From assembly GCF_037975245.1 (NCBI RefSeq), contig NC_092580.1, positions 20,634,501 through 20,698,500 of the forward strand: a DNA stretch of 64,000 nt. The letters run 5' to 3'. The notes under the pieces are model-generated. The model was given only the letters and a program-made list of their open reading frames with translations. It did no database searches and was not told the origin of the DNA. The DNA comes from Apostichopus japonicus. Lineage: Eukaryota > Echinodermata > Holothuroidea > Aspidochirotida > Stichopodidae. Position numbers and translations under genes: made by a program. Below, in pieces: positions 1-12,930 of this stretch. How positions within the stretch are numbered: the stretch's first letter is position 1; each line of letters begins with the position of its first letter.

Positions 1-326
1 AAAGACATTGTAGTTTAACAAGGAACTGCTAACATGTACTGTATGATGTCAAGCTATGAGTATATGAAATAATTGTCATCCAAGCAACAATGTTATCAGT
101 CATCAGAATGGTCGTTTGGGTCACGTGTAGGAGTCTGAAATTTCATGATAAAAAAACTGTTTTGTGTTAACCCGTACAATAGGTTTACTCCATTGGACTG
201 CAGAGTGGTTGTTTCACGTGATCATTCATTGGTAGTTTCATTTTCTTGTTATTCAAGTTGCCCTCCCCCCCACATTACGGTTTTACACCTGTACAAAACA
301 TTACATATCATCTCTGTTTCGATCAG

Positions 327-3300
327 GTCCCCCAAGCTCAGCGTGAAAGCGTGCGGAAGGGTCTGAACCGATTCGGTCTTCTCCTGGCAAACAAGTCATT
401 CTTGGTGCAGTTCGTGGACGTGCTAGAGAAACAGAATACCATCGGCATCGAGGACTTCAGTAACATTGCGTCATTGTTGATGGTTTGCTTCCAGGGGAGG
501 ATGGATTATGCGACGGAGGTGATGAAGACGCTGCTCTCCATGGCTATAGAGGAACACGTCAGAGAGAATCAAGAGGCAGTTCTCATGAGAAGGTAGATAC
601 CCCCACATTTCAATTACGAATGCAGCCGTTGTAAAATGATCTGTGTTGTCTGTCCTGGCCCCCCCAAAAAATGCAATAGTTTCACTACAGAATATCCGTT
701 CTGTGTAATGACGGAATAAAATGAGGTCACAAAAAGGACGATGGTTCAAATGCTGCTGGTTATTTGGTTTCAAAGCAGCTTACCTTTTTTTCTCTCTTTC
801 AAATTCTTTTTAAAGGGGAGCTCATATCGTAGAGAAGATTGTGAGCCATTGGTTGGCATTTTTGATGTACCCTTACCTGGAAGAGGTAGCCGGCGATCCG
901 TTGTTCAGCCTCTTCTACGCCATACACAGTCAGATATCGAGAGGGCCAGTAGACGAAGTGACGTCAGTCGCAAGATATGGACTGAACGAGGGCGCCATTA
1001 TTAGACAGAAGGTCGAGCACCGGTTCATGGTGAGTAATGTTGACAGGTGTTTGTAGATTAGCAGATGATGGCTGATGTCATCCCCCCCTCCCTCCTACCC
1101 CTCCCCCTTTTCCAACTAAAAGAAAAAGTGCACAATTAAACTGTGTTCATATCAAATGTGAACAGTTTTTCATTTTTTGACAGAATCTTTTAAGTTTAGG
1201 GTTGTAATGAATTGTTTCTGAAAAAGATCTGCTCTTATGGAGTCAGTCCCAAGATCCCCTCAAGTTTCTGGGTTCCATGGCTTTTATATCTCTCCAGCTT
1301 TCAGTGAAAACCTTGATATCTTAATGTAGTATTCGTTGTTTTAGTCTGCTTGATGTCCATCCAACTCCCCACATAATTTTCTTGTTTCTTCTTTTCTAAT
1401 TTCACCAGACCCTCTACGTAAAAGGCATCGACAACAACTTGGATGAGAAGGAGGTTGCAGTTCTGGACTGCGACACCATTTCTCAGGTGAAAGAGAAAAT
1501 ACTGGAAGAGATCTACAAGACATCACCGTACAGCACCAGACCTCATAAGGGAGAAGTGGATCTAGGTGGGTCACCAAATATACCCCTCTGTTCTTCTTAA
1601 GATGTTTTTATTTTTATCATCGAATACCATATATATATACAAAGTGCCTCCTTGCTCTCTCTGTGAGCTCTCTCCCTCACCCAAAATATTCTCAGCTTTT
1701 GAAGCACCAAAACCTTCTCTTTTTTCTTTCTTCTTTGATGGAATTAAGATGCCTCAAATAAAGCGGCTGAGAGAAAATGATAGATCGATATGCATAAAAT
1801 GGAAGGCCATATTGCAATGGAAATTTTGGCCCATTCTGCTATAGACAGAAAGATGGTAATGCCCTCAGATGGGTAACTTTTATTCTGTTGAACAACTTAC
1901 TTCAAACATTGCTATCAGTCAATATGTTTTGGTCTGTGATGCTCTCTCGCAGAATGGATTGACAGTCCGTCCGGTCGCCGAGTGCTTCTGATGGATTACG
2001 ATGGTGCTAAGTTAGAGGATGGCTGGAGACGACTTAATACGCTAAAGACATACCAGGTATAAATACTACAACAACAGTATCAGTCAGATTTAATAGCTTC
2101 ATTTAAGCAGACTATATATAGTATTATGTAGTTCACTTTGTCGGCGTCAGAGGGACTTTGGATCCTGCAGGATGTATCTTGTCCTGCGGATGGATCTTGT
2201 CCTACAGGATGGATCTTGTCCTACAGGATGGATCTCGTCCTGCAGGATGGATCTCGTCCTGCAGGATGGATCTCGTCCTGCAGGGTGGATCTCGTCCTGC
2301 AGGATGGATCTTGTCCTGCAGGGTGGATCTTGTCCTGCAGGATGGATCTTGTCCTGCAGGGTGGATCTTGTCCTGCAGGATGGATCTTGTCCTGCAGGGT
2401 GGATCTCGTCCTGCAGGATGGATCTTGTCCTGCAGGGTGGATCTCGTCCTGCAGGATGGATCTTGTCCTGCAGGGTGGATCTTGTCCTGCAGGATGGATC
2501 TTGTTCTGCAGGATGGATCTTGTCTTGCAGGATGTGTATGCAGCTGTAGGGTGGTCAGCAAAGTGATTTGAGACTCTCATTTCACCAGAACATCTACCTA
2601 TAGAGTATGAAGGAATACCATCAGTGGTATACCTCCACCACAAGTTGAAAATGGCTTATTTTAAAAAGAGTTTAAAGTAAAATGGACTAGATGAATTTGT
2701 AGCTTGAAATTACTAGGATAGGATCCAGCTATTTGATATCAAGCGTCATTTATAACTCTGACCGACTAGTACATTGTGGTGCTGCCAGTACAACTAGTAT
2801 GTACTTTACTTGGAATGGCTTACGAATTCAGCTGTCCCCTTGTACAGTGATTGCCTTTCAAAAGCCGGATCAGACATACTTTATAGGTGTAAACCTAACT
2901 AGGAGACAGTTTAAGTTGTTTAATGGGTTTTAATGAGCCTGTAGAGAGGGCTGTAAGGTGCCACATAGGGACTAAAAGTGCTTCTGTAACATACTCCTGG
3001 TATCTTTTTATCGTCAACATACTTTTAACAACTTTGTTTGTTTCTCTGTTTGCTGTAGATTCCAGACAAAGCTTCTGTGGCGATACTTCAAACTCAGAAC
3101 GGCAATACTTCACTTTCATCATCTTCGTCTTCTCCATCTCGCTCGAGTAAGTTGAGGCGGCTTTGGTGGTGATATTTGACATCCCCCAGCCATCCCCCCT
3201 CCCCCCTCCTCCCTGTCTCTCCCACCCATGCAAAGACATGGGTGCGCATTTCTTGGCCACTTTATTGTTTAATGTTACATTAGAGAACCTCGGTCTGTGT

Positions 3301-4952
3301 TAACTTTGGTACGGTCAATAGTGAATATCAAAACCTTTGCTTAGGTTTTACAGCACTTTCATTGATTAAACCCAAACTGACATATGAAACTGTTTGGGGT
3401 AGCTGTAAATTTAAGTGATAATCTGTGTACCACCGTATAGCACCAGTCTGTATGATAAGTATTAGAGTGTGTCATAGGTTTGTACTTTCATTCTCATTCC
3501 AAAGTAGCAAAGTTATACATGATGTGAGTTTGGTTAAATCATAAAGGCACCTGGCAGGCCTGAGTATGATAAAATAGTCTACAATGGTTTATAGAGCGAA
3601 TTTGGATCCTAAAAACTTAATTAACTTTTGATAAGCCCTAATTCTTTGAGGTATCCAGTTTTCAGTATTTCCTCATTACTTGGAAGAGCCACGTTATCCA
3701 AAATAACAATTTTCTTGGTCCATCAAATGGCTTGGTTGAACTTTCTTCATTAATATGAAACAGTTATTATGATTGGTTGATGTAGCATCTTTTAAACATG
3801 CTACCGTGGACTTATCAATTGTATATGAACCAACAAAAATAGGGAGGCATTTATTGGTTGCAATTTGACTTGATCTATTTCATAACATGAATTATGACCT
3901 CTCTTTCCAAACAGTCATCTATGCAAATATGAGTCTGACGTCCTCCATGACCCCAATCATTACTCATGAGAAGGAGCCCGGAGCCCAGGTTATGCACCTT
4001 GTGAAACAAACCAACACTGGAACTTCCAAGAAATTTGATACCAAAAATCAAAAAGTGATTGCTGAAATATATCTAACAAGGCTCCTCACAACCAAGGTAA
4101 GTTTCATGGGATAATGAATGACCGGGTGACAGGGGAAGATTGGGGTGGCTGAGGGGGGGGGGGTTATGTGGTAGTAGTTTAATTGATCCTCATCTCATTA
4201 CCAGTCTCTTTTATTGCTCCGCATATCATATTCACACAATATCTAATATCAGAACTGAAGTTTCTTAGAGAAAAAAAAACAGTTAAAAAACTGCGGTATC
4301 TACTGCAAAAAGTCAAGCAGAAGAAGACCCTGTTTGGATGGAAACATTGGGCCCTCTAAATTGTATTTAGGAATTGGTTGAGGAAGTTTGGTTATAGGAA
4401 GTTTAACATTGGACGTACCCAGCTCAGCATTTAATCAGGGTAAATGGTATGGCTCGTGGATATCGTAGGCCGGGCACACTGAGATGACTGGGCAAAATAT
4501 TAAATCCTTTTCATGACATGCCGATGGATGCAACACACAATCAAGTGTGGACAGGGTACCCTCTCCCCCCCCCTCCCCAGTAGTATTATGAATTTATTGT
4601 TATAAAGCTGTATCCTGTACTATGCATGAGGTCATAGATATTTGCATTTTAAGATTGTACTTGTTTTCACCTGCTTTATTTGTTTGTCTCCATTTTGTAG
4701 GGGATCATTCATCCTTTTGTTGAGGACATGTTAACCACCATTCTCAGCATCGAGGAAGATGGCTCCAATCTGCCTCTTCCGATTAAATACCTCTTTGATT
4801 TCTTGGATGAGCAAGCAACAAAGAATAACATCAAAGATCCCGATATAGTTCATCAATGGAAGACGAACTGGTGAGTTATCTAAGCTCAACTCGTAAAAGA
4901 CTACAACTGACTCCTTGAAGCTAATACAATTTTTCATGGGATTTGTTTTTAA

Positions 4953-4999
<47 letters not shown>

Positions 5000-6843
5000 T
5001 AGATAAGGTTTGCAAGTACTTATATTTAGTAGAGGAAAACTCTCACAAGAAAATTCAGTATAAAAGCATTCACTGTTGCCTGTTATAATCTCGTTTCAAT
5101 ACAGAGTTTGATAATATTATCTATCGTGTTCCTGGCTTTTTCACACCATCATCTCTAAGGTCATTTCAAAGAAATGTTCACAGTGTAGTAAACAACGAAG
5201 AGCTATCTTTTTGAATCGTTCACATTAACAATAGAGAACCTACTATCTTTAAATTAAAAGAAAAAGGTAACAAAAGTTTCATTTTATTTAAAAGAAAGTT
5301 GATAGTTGTACAGTGGATGACTACAAAATACAGAATATCTATACAGAATATTTTTTCTTGATGTGTTTTGTCAATGCGTTAAAGTGGTCAATACTCTACT
5401 TTGATTAATTTTTATTTTGTTATTTTTGTAGTTTACAACTCAGGTTTTGGGTCAACTTGATTAAGAACCCAAACTTTGTCTTCGATATCAACAAGACGCC
5501 CGCAGTGGACAACTGCCTGTCTGTGATTGGTCAATTTCTCATGGATTCCTGCTCAATCTCCAAGCAGACCCTTACCAAAGATTCGCCCTCAAGTAGACTT
5601 CTCTATGCCAATGAAATTGAAAAATCAAGGGACATGGTCATAAAGTAAGTACACTTCAAAAGAAATTGTATTTTCTTGTTACATCAATTGATAGTACTAC
5701 CTTTTATAGGCTTTATCCTTCAAAAGTTTACAATCTGAGGTAGCCGGTTGTGCAATATTTCTCTCATTAATGCTTCACGTAAACTGATCAATCACTCCTG
5801 CATTCTGTTTGCTCTGTGGCAGATCAGGTTTTTTAGTTTCTCGGACGTGGGAGGTCATTAATAGATCCTTAAGCTTATCCTTAGCCTCTTATCCTGAGCC
5901 TCTTATCAATTCTTAATCGTTTGAACGTCTGATTTGAAAGAAATTTTGAACAACTCTTGAAATCTGAATAATGTGAATAATTATTGGTCTTGTAAACCTC
6001 ATATGTAATTAAGAATCCATATTTTCAACATCCGGTAGGCTCACTGCTAGTGGAGAATAGTGGAGAGGTCTTATGGAATCACTTTTTGTCATTTCTTGCC
6101 AAGTCTTGAGCTATGAAAAAGTATTTTTGTGACTGTTAAATTTTACTGCTAATATTTAGATGATGCTCTATTGAGTTTGTCTTCTCCCATATAATATGTC
6201 ATATGTAAATATTTAAAGCCACATGTACCCCCCCCTCCCCAACCCACCCACCAACACCAGAAGGTCTTTGGTTCATTACGACTCTTTGATGGTTATGGCA
6301 GTTTGAAGGGATTCCTTTGCAGATTATTCTGTATATTTTTCTTCTCTTTACTCGAATCTTCAGTTACTACAAGGGAATCCATAACATGCCTCCAATCAGC
6401 GACCAGGATATGAATACAATGTTACAAGACTTCTCGAGCCAACACCAGTCTGAGTTTTATCAAATGACAGCTCTCAACGAACTCTACTTCTGCTATGCCT
6501 GTAAATGCAAAGACGAGGTGAGTATCACTTACGACATTAGTCATTTTTTTGGTCAAGGACCTACTTCTGTGATTTGAATCAAGATTTTCTGTTACAAGTG
6601 TGAATTGTATTTACCATATGTTACTAGTTGTCAGGTTTGATATGCAGCTTTGTAGTAATGGAGCTATTAGAATAAGCCTGAGTACATGCGTTGATGAAAT
6701 TTTATCACGTTCGAAATTGATTCATTTGCATATTTTTCTTTCTGCTTAAAAAGCTCATGACAGCCTTGCTACACGACAAAGCTTCTCACAAGTATCTACT
6801 CATCGAGAAAATGGAAGAAGTGGACAGGCTTTTGGCGAGTTGA
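327..6843 (+). CDS. PLXNA: Plexin-A-type receptor, cytoplasmic C-terminal part (10 exons, 5'-partial)
   Basis: Coding exons 327-592, 816-1029, 1409-1565, 1953-2056, 3059-3146, 3915-4096, 4701-4870, 5432-5644, 6364-6517 and 6754-6843 all have AG/GT borders and join in one frame (1638 nt, 545 residues plus TGA). Plexins are semaphorin receptors whose cytoplasmic half is a Ras/Rap-GAP split by a Rho-GTPase-binding domain. Residues 1-160 are the first GAP half, with an LMRR arginine motif at ~86-89. Residues ~161-257 are the ubiquitin-like Rho-binding domain ([13 protein letters not shown], then [10 protein letters not shown]). The second GAP half follows, with [37 protein letters not shown] (second arginine, ~R398) and [11 protein letters not shown]. 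The words [16 protein letters not shown] and PYSTRP are closest to vertebrate A-class plexins as I remember them. Extracellular exons lie left of the window. Family is certain; the A subclass is likely. Confidence 0.95.
2160..2540. repeat. 19-bp tandem repeat in a plexin intron
   Basis: About twenty head-to-tail copies of GATCTTGTCCTGCAGGATG, with recurring T/C and A/G variants at two positions, lie in the intron between the exons ending at 2056 and starting at 3059. Because 19 is not a multiple of three and the unit lacks stops, long open frames with 19-residue periods appear on both strands. They are a by-product of the repeat. Confidence 0.95.
2541..3058 (+). other. Plexin intron remainder, no feature seen
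   Basis: AT-rich unique intronic sequence between the 19-bp array and the acceptor at 3057-3058. No further exon or repeat was recognised. Confidence 0.6.
4954..5006. repeat. GATA/GACA microsatellite
   Basis: Runs of gata, then about nine gaca units, then gata again, inside the plexin intron after the exon ending at 4870. Confidence 0.9.
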
Positions 6844-9150
6844 TAAACCTCATGATACTCAGTAGAACTAGCAGTAGATGTATTCATGTACCAGATGTGG
6901 GGTACCTTACAAAGAGTGGATAGACAGATATCAAGAAACCCCATTCCCACACTATCCCGTATGGGCTTTATCGGGAACTTTCGTTATCAGTCTCTTCACA
7001 ACGCAACCGAAAGAAGTGTTTGCTCGTCGATGACGTCAGTTACCGAGATGTGAGCAAGTATTTTGTTCCTTCTCGTTCACGAAGAAAGATCCGTTATTTC
7101 ATCCAAAAAGGAAAAATGTACAATTAATCTTGGGACGCAGTCCTAGAGGTCGCAGGACCAAAGGTAGAGAGCTAAGTAGAGTAGAGCAAATATGCAACTG
7201 TTTCAAAGATGAGGCTACATCCTTATGAGCAGGTTGAAGTTAGCTGTCATCTTTTCACCAGGGAGAATTCAAAACATACAGTAGAGCTATGCAGGTGTAG
7301 CATTGGTAAGGCTATTAATGTCTTATGAGCAGGTTTAAGTAAGTCTTCAGGGGTTTTGGAACATTCCAATAGAAAACAGTACACCTAGGTTTCACTTTCA
7401 TTAGTAATATTTGTAATGGTCATACCTGGCTGACATATGATCAGGGGAAGAGGATAGGGGTGGGGGAGGGGGGAGTTGAGTAGGAGGCTTGTTTGAAAGA
7501 GGTAGATATCTCACAAAGTGCTATAGGGTTTTATATAACTTTTTAAATGCTTCATAAAATGTCTCGAGGCATAGTATTCCATGAAGTTAAATGTTTGAGA
7601 TGATACATACTACCAATGGTACTTGTTTGTATGATATTTCTTTTCTGTTAACGTGACGAATTAGGCTGTTTTTGATACTCTTTGAGAGAAGGGGTCAGCA
7701 TAATACAGGGTTTGTAGATGAGCTCTACCTCGGAAATACATTCCTATCTGTACGTCTTGCATGTCACAGAATGCCTTTGTAGTCCAAGTTTATGCTCAAG
7801 TGAGATCTTCCAAGAGGCTGATGTTAGTACTCAAACTGCCAAATATCTAGTTAGTGTTTTTTCAGAATGCTCAAAACCCAACCGAAAAGGTTATAATTTA
7901 TTTACGTCACTTACTGCCAGCTAAGTTTATATTTTAGTAAGTCATAAGAGGTCATATGTGCATCTGTCCTGTAATGTTCATCAAATTCTGTAACAAAATT
8001 GTCACAAAATGATATGAATGAATTTTGTAAAGTTAGTTATTCTTAGTCAAAATTTCAAGTCATTTCAATAACATTTGAAAGGAATTGTCAAACTAAGGAA
8101 CTGGGAACTGTTGAGAGCCACTTACAGTCGACGATATCTTTGCATAGGTGTTGCCTGTAATATCGTTGCATCTCTGTTTTGGAAAGAAAGAAACGCAGTT
8201 GGTTCCGTGTACTCAGCTTTGTGAGCAGCCAATGTTGGTAACAGAACCAACATTTTGATGCAGGGTCAAGTGGATGCTTGACACTATATATTTGTATCAT
8301 ACTACAGCTGTGAATAGTGAATAGCATGATTAGTGATTTTAATAATATGTTCAAACGTTGCTGCTGTAAAATGTATTTCATTTCTCAGTCATTGTCATTG
8401 TCTCCTTATAGAGAAAAGTTACAATATCACTCTCTTCTTTATTTGAACAAACAAGTGATTAATGGCTATGTTGATTTCTTCCAAATACTCTTTTTATTAA
8501 CTGGTTCATTTTGCCTTGTTCCAGACCAAGATATTCATTACTTTTTTTTCTCTCATCACAATCTTTTAGATTTCATTTTACAGTAAGGTTACATAGTTAC
8601 TTGATGATTATTTGCAGTACTATATATGTGATTTCTTTTATTCCAGTTTTAAATGCTTCCATTACACAATTTTATTTTTTCACTAATAGTTTGTTACAAA
8701 TTTACCACATACCTGATTCAGGTTATTGTTCAAGGGAAACATCTTCCAGATTTCTTAACAGGGAGACAGCTGCAGATAATGACGTTAATTTCAGAACAAA
8801 TGTCCCGGGTTTTCCTTTTACGCAAGGTCACATGAATCGTCTATGTGACCTGTTTATTTCTCAGTTTTTGTAAGATATTGTAACTATAAAGCACAATCAA
8901 TCTTAGAGGCTGGTTTTCTATTTAGTAACTTTCAGGTCATCAAGAGTGGTGCTCTATGAATTACATTATTTAAGGCAAACACTAAATGGATGCAAGCTTT
9001 TAGCTTCAATGTTTCATTAGACTTAGGACAACAGATGCATTACCTATGTAATATAATTGATTATAGGTGTGATATATGTTTAGTTGGGTTTATAGTATGG
9101 TCTGAAAGTAGTAGATGCTGGAATAAACAGTTACATGCAATTTACATCTG
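6844..9150 (+). other. Presumed plexin 3' UTR / downstream region
   Basis: After the TGA at 6841-6843 come about 2.3 kb without any recognisable coding exon. An AATAAA at 9122-9127 is the clearest polyadenylation signal before opposite-strand coding sequence begins at 9627. The UTR length is inferred; earlier variant signals could be used. Confidence 0.4.
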
Positions 9151-9626
9151 TCAACATGCAAGTACATTAGGGTATAAACTAGTATGTAGTTGTACACTAG
9201 TGTTAGCCATGTTTTAGGATGCTGTTTACTTTTCCAAACAAGTTTCCACATATAGACCTATAACACTTTCATAATAGCCCAGTCTACTGTAAAGGTAGTT
9301 GAAATTGTGATTAGGTAATACACCTGCTAGGTCTTTGTTATTCTTGTTTAGTACTGACACTCGCTTCTACTTAAATTCAATTCAAGAGAAAGTGTCCCAT
9401 TTTTATTGCTTTTAAGACCCGAAATATATTTCTGTTACATGTCATAGCCACCATCTTTTATTTGATATAATTTTCAATGGTCATAGTTTTTGTTGTTACT
9501 ACTATCATGTAAACTAATTTATGCTGTAAATGTAAACTTTTTTAATCGCTGCAATAATCTTTTATAATTATGTTGTATATTTTAACAGTAGCATCATTGT
9601 TCATGAATTTTTCTTCCGGCTGCTTC

Positions 9627-9931
9627 CTAAAATTGATAGAAAAAAATATCCAACTGCAAATGTGGGACTGAGAATGCACCAACAAATCTCGTGGCTCCTG
9701 AAATGTTTGGTTCGATGAAATCGTTGTTATGCAAATTTATTCCAAACCAATTATCCTTAAACATTTCTACACATTTTGTAAGGACTGTTAAAAGACCATC
9801 AATATTAGCCTCAAATATGCTAGAAATTTGAATAATGGTCTCTCGTGCTTCAACTTCAACAAACATTCTATTTTCAAAGGTATATATTTCTTCATAGAAA
9901 CCATTTAACAGTCTAATTCTACTCTCCAGTC
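9627..9931 (-). CDS. Putative terminal coding exon, unknown protein
   Basis: On the minus strand an AG acceptor (plus 9932-9933) is followed by 2 nt and then 100 codons open to a TAG. The peptide begins LESRIRLLNGFYEEIYTF, continues VEARETIIQISSIFEANID and DGLLTVLTKCVEMFKDNW, and ends in an aromatic tail DIFFYQF. Composition is protein-like, mostly helical with hydrophobic spacing, unlike the low-complexity frames around it. A TTTATT on the plus strand at 9457-9462 (AATAAA on minus) lies about 165 bp past the stop. I do not recognise the family, and no partner exon was found at higher coordinates. It would be convergent with the plexin gene. A decayed retrocopy is the alternative. Confidence 0.4.
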
Positions 9932-10659
9932 CTCAAGTAAACTGGAGATGCAAAACCACCAGTTGAGTACTTTTGAAAACTTTTGACATGCTGGTGGTCA
10001 GAAGTGACAATCTTGGGCTAAACGTAGTTGCATATATAATACGTTCTTCCATGTACTCTAATAACTATGGTATAAACGAGAAAAAGAAATCATTGAAAAC
10101 AAAATGTTTTATCAATTAATTTGTTGCAATTCCATTTATGCGTTGTAAATAATTGTTGCATAATTAAATAACTTCCTTCAAATTTTTTTTGTACATTATA
10201 AAAGATGTTTTATATATTCCTTATTTTTAAACTTTTTTTTTCTTGGGGTTCTAGAGATACTCATGAATATTCAATGATTCTAGAGATGTGTGCATGCATA
10301 TTCAATGATTCTAGAAATGTTCATAAGGTGCATTCCACCTGGTGCTTTGTCCTTTGTAATCAGATTGATAATGGAAAACAATACAATATTTTTGCAAATG
10401 ATATTATTTTGTTGTTGTTTTTGCTTTTTATTTGATAAGTGGAAATATTCTGGATCCAGAGGAATCAAGAGAGGAGAAATTAATTAGTGAGAGACAATGT
10501 CAACAAAATTCACAAACAATCATTTTAAATTTTGCCAATCCAAGAAAAACATATATAGTCCTATTTATATAGTCCTTTCGTTTGCGTTGATGTAACCGTG
10601 GACAAATGGGTTTTCCCTGAGTCGGGCGTCACGCGGAATATGACTCTGTAAATATATAT
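9932..10659. other. Intergenic, no feature seen
   Basis: AT-rich sequence. A short direct repeat, roughly 'attcaatgattctagagatg', occurs near 10268 and 10300. No coding exon or known repeat was recognised. Confidence 0.5.
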
Positions 10660-12930
10660 AGCAGTGAAATACACCATTTCTACTATTTGTGCCGAAATCA
10701 TATCACACAAATCCACCCTATGGATCATGTCTCTAAAAAGTAGAGAAATACTCCGATGTACTATACCTGAAAGGAAAGAGAAAGAAATCCCTTTACAAAC
10801 AAAACTACAAGCAATATATTATATAATAAAGATACCTAAGAAAAAAGTTATATCTCTAAAAAGGAGAGAAATACTCCGATACCTGAAAAGAAATCTGTTA
10901 CACTAAAATGGAGAGAGAAAGAAAATACGTGCAATACATCATATTACAGATACCTAAAAAATATATTACTCTAAACTGGAGAGAAAAATAAATAAATTAC
11001 ACGTAATACACAATAATACAGATACCTCAAAAGAAAGTAAAAGAAATACCTTTAACTCTAAAATGGAGAGAGGTAACAAAAAAAAAGAGATTATAACACT
11101 AAAAAGGTGACAACTGTAGGTCATGTCCCATAATAAAATAATCCAAGTCAGACACTTGAAAAGAGCAACAACAACAAATTTCCGATACCTGCAAGCAAGG
11201 AAAAGAAAAACCTTTAACTGTAAACTGTAGAAAAACAAAGAAGAGAAGAAATTATAACTTTAAAAAGGAGATTAAAATACTCCATGACCGATACTTGAAA
11301 AGAGCAAAAACAAAAAACTTGAAAAGAAAGAAAGTATTCCATTCCCGATACCTGAAATGAAAGAAGTGAAATCTCCATTAAACTCTAAAAAGGAGAGCGA
11401 GACACACATACGCGATATATATCATAATACAGATACGTATAAAAGAAAAAGAAATTATAAATGTAAAAAGGAGATAAAATACTCAATGTGCCATACCTGA
11501 AAAGAATGAGAAAAGAAAACCCAGGTCTTTACTCGAAAATGGAGAGAAGAAGAAAAACTATAACACTAAAAAAGTAGATGAATTACTCCATGTGCGATAG
11601 CTGAAAAGGAAGGAAAAAGGAACATAGGTCCTTTAACTCGAAAATGGAGAGGGGAAAAAGACAGAAAAAATATAACACTAAAAAAGGAGATAAAATACGC
11701 CATGTGCGATACCTGACAAAAAAGATGAAAGAAACACAGGTCCATAACTCGAAAATGGAGAGAAGAAAAAAGAAAGAAAAAACACTAAAAAGGAGATAAA
11801 ATACTCAATGTGCGATACCTGAAAAGAAAGAAAATAGAAACACAGGTCTTTAACTCTAAAATGGAAAGAAAAGAAAAAAAAACTATAACGCTAAAAAAGT
11901 AGATAAAATACTCCATGTGCGATAGCTGAAAAGGAAGGAAAAGGGAACACAGGTCCTTAACTCGAAAATGGAGAGGGGAAAAATACAGAAAAAAATATAA
12001 CGCTAAAAAAGGAGATAAAATACTCCATGTGTGATGCCGGAAAAGAAAGAAAAAAGAAACACAGGTCCTTAACTCGAAAATGCAGAGAGGAACAAAAACA
12101 GAAAAAATATATATATATAACACTAAAAAAGGAATAAAATTCGCCATGTGCGATACCTGAAAAGAAAGAAAATAGAAACACAGGTCTTTAACTCTAAAAT
12201 GGAAAGAAAAGAAAAAAAAACTATAACACTAAAAAAGTAGATAAAATACTCCATGTGCGATAGCTGAAAAGGAAGGAAAAGGGAACACAGGTCCTTAACT
12301 CGAAAATGGAGAGAGGAAAAATACAGAAAAAAAATATAACGCTAAAAAAGGAGATAAAATACTCCATGTGCGATGCCGGAAAAGAAGGAAATAAGAAACA
12401 CAGGTCCATAACTCTGAAATGGAGAGAGGAACAAAAACAGAAAAAACACTAAAAAGGAGATAAAATACTCAATGTGCGATAGCTGACAAGAAAGAAAAAA
12501 TAAACATAGGTCTTTAACTCGAAAATGGAGAGAGGAACTTAAACAATAAACAAACTATAACACTAAAAAGGAGAAAAGATACGCCATGTGCGATAACTGA
12601 ATAGAAAGAAAAAAGAATCACAGGTCCTTTAATTCGATACCTGAAAAGACAGAAATTGAAATATGTTTCTCTAAAAAGGGGGAGACAAAATGCAGGCAAT
12701 ATATAACATAATTATACAGATACCAACAAAATTTATGACTCTAAAAAGAAGATAAAATACCCCATGTGCGATACCTGCAAAAATACTGTGACCTCTTACT
12801 CTAAAACTGAGATAGAAACAACAATGCACGCAATATATATCATAATACAGTTATCTAGAAAACTGAAAAAAGAGGGGAATCCCTTTACTTTAAACAGAAG
12901 AAAACAAACTGTGCGTGATACCGATAAAAC
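10660..12930. repeat. A-rich minisatellite, ~110-bp unit with 338-bp higher-order period
   Basis: The word 'taactcgaaaatggagag' and its variants recur near 11634, 11746, 11851, 11958, 12070, 12189, 12296, 12409 and 12514, that is every 105-119 bp. Each is followed by 'aaaaaggagataaaatactccatgtg' and 'cgatacctgaaaagaaag'-like words. The block from about 11814 to 12045 is nearly copied at 12152-12384, an offset of 338 bp (three units). Units decay toward both edges. The strand is extremely purine-rich, so the minus strand shows Phe/Ser-rich open frames that are not genes. Confidence 0.9.

Noticed and set aside
2138-2643. Several 120-140-codon open frames on both strands
   Set aside because: All lie in the 19-bp tandem repeat and have 19-residue periods; no splice or homology support.
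11785-12409. Phe/Ser-rich minus-strand frames looking like membrane peptides
   Set aside because: By-product of the A-rich minisatellite; no start context or conservation between units.
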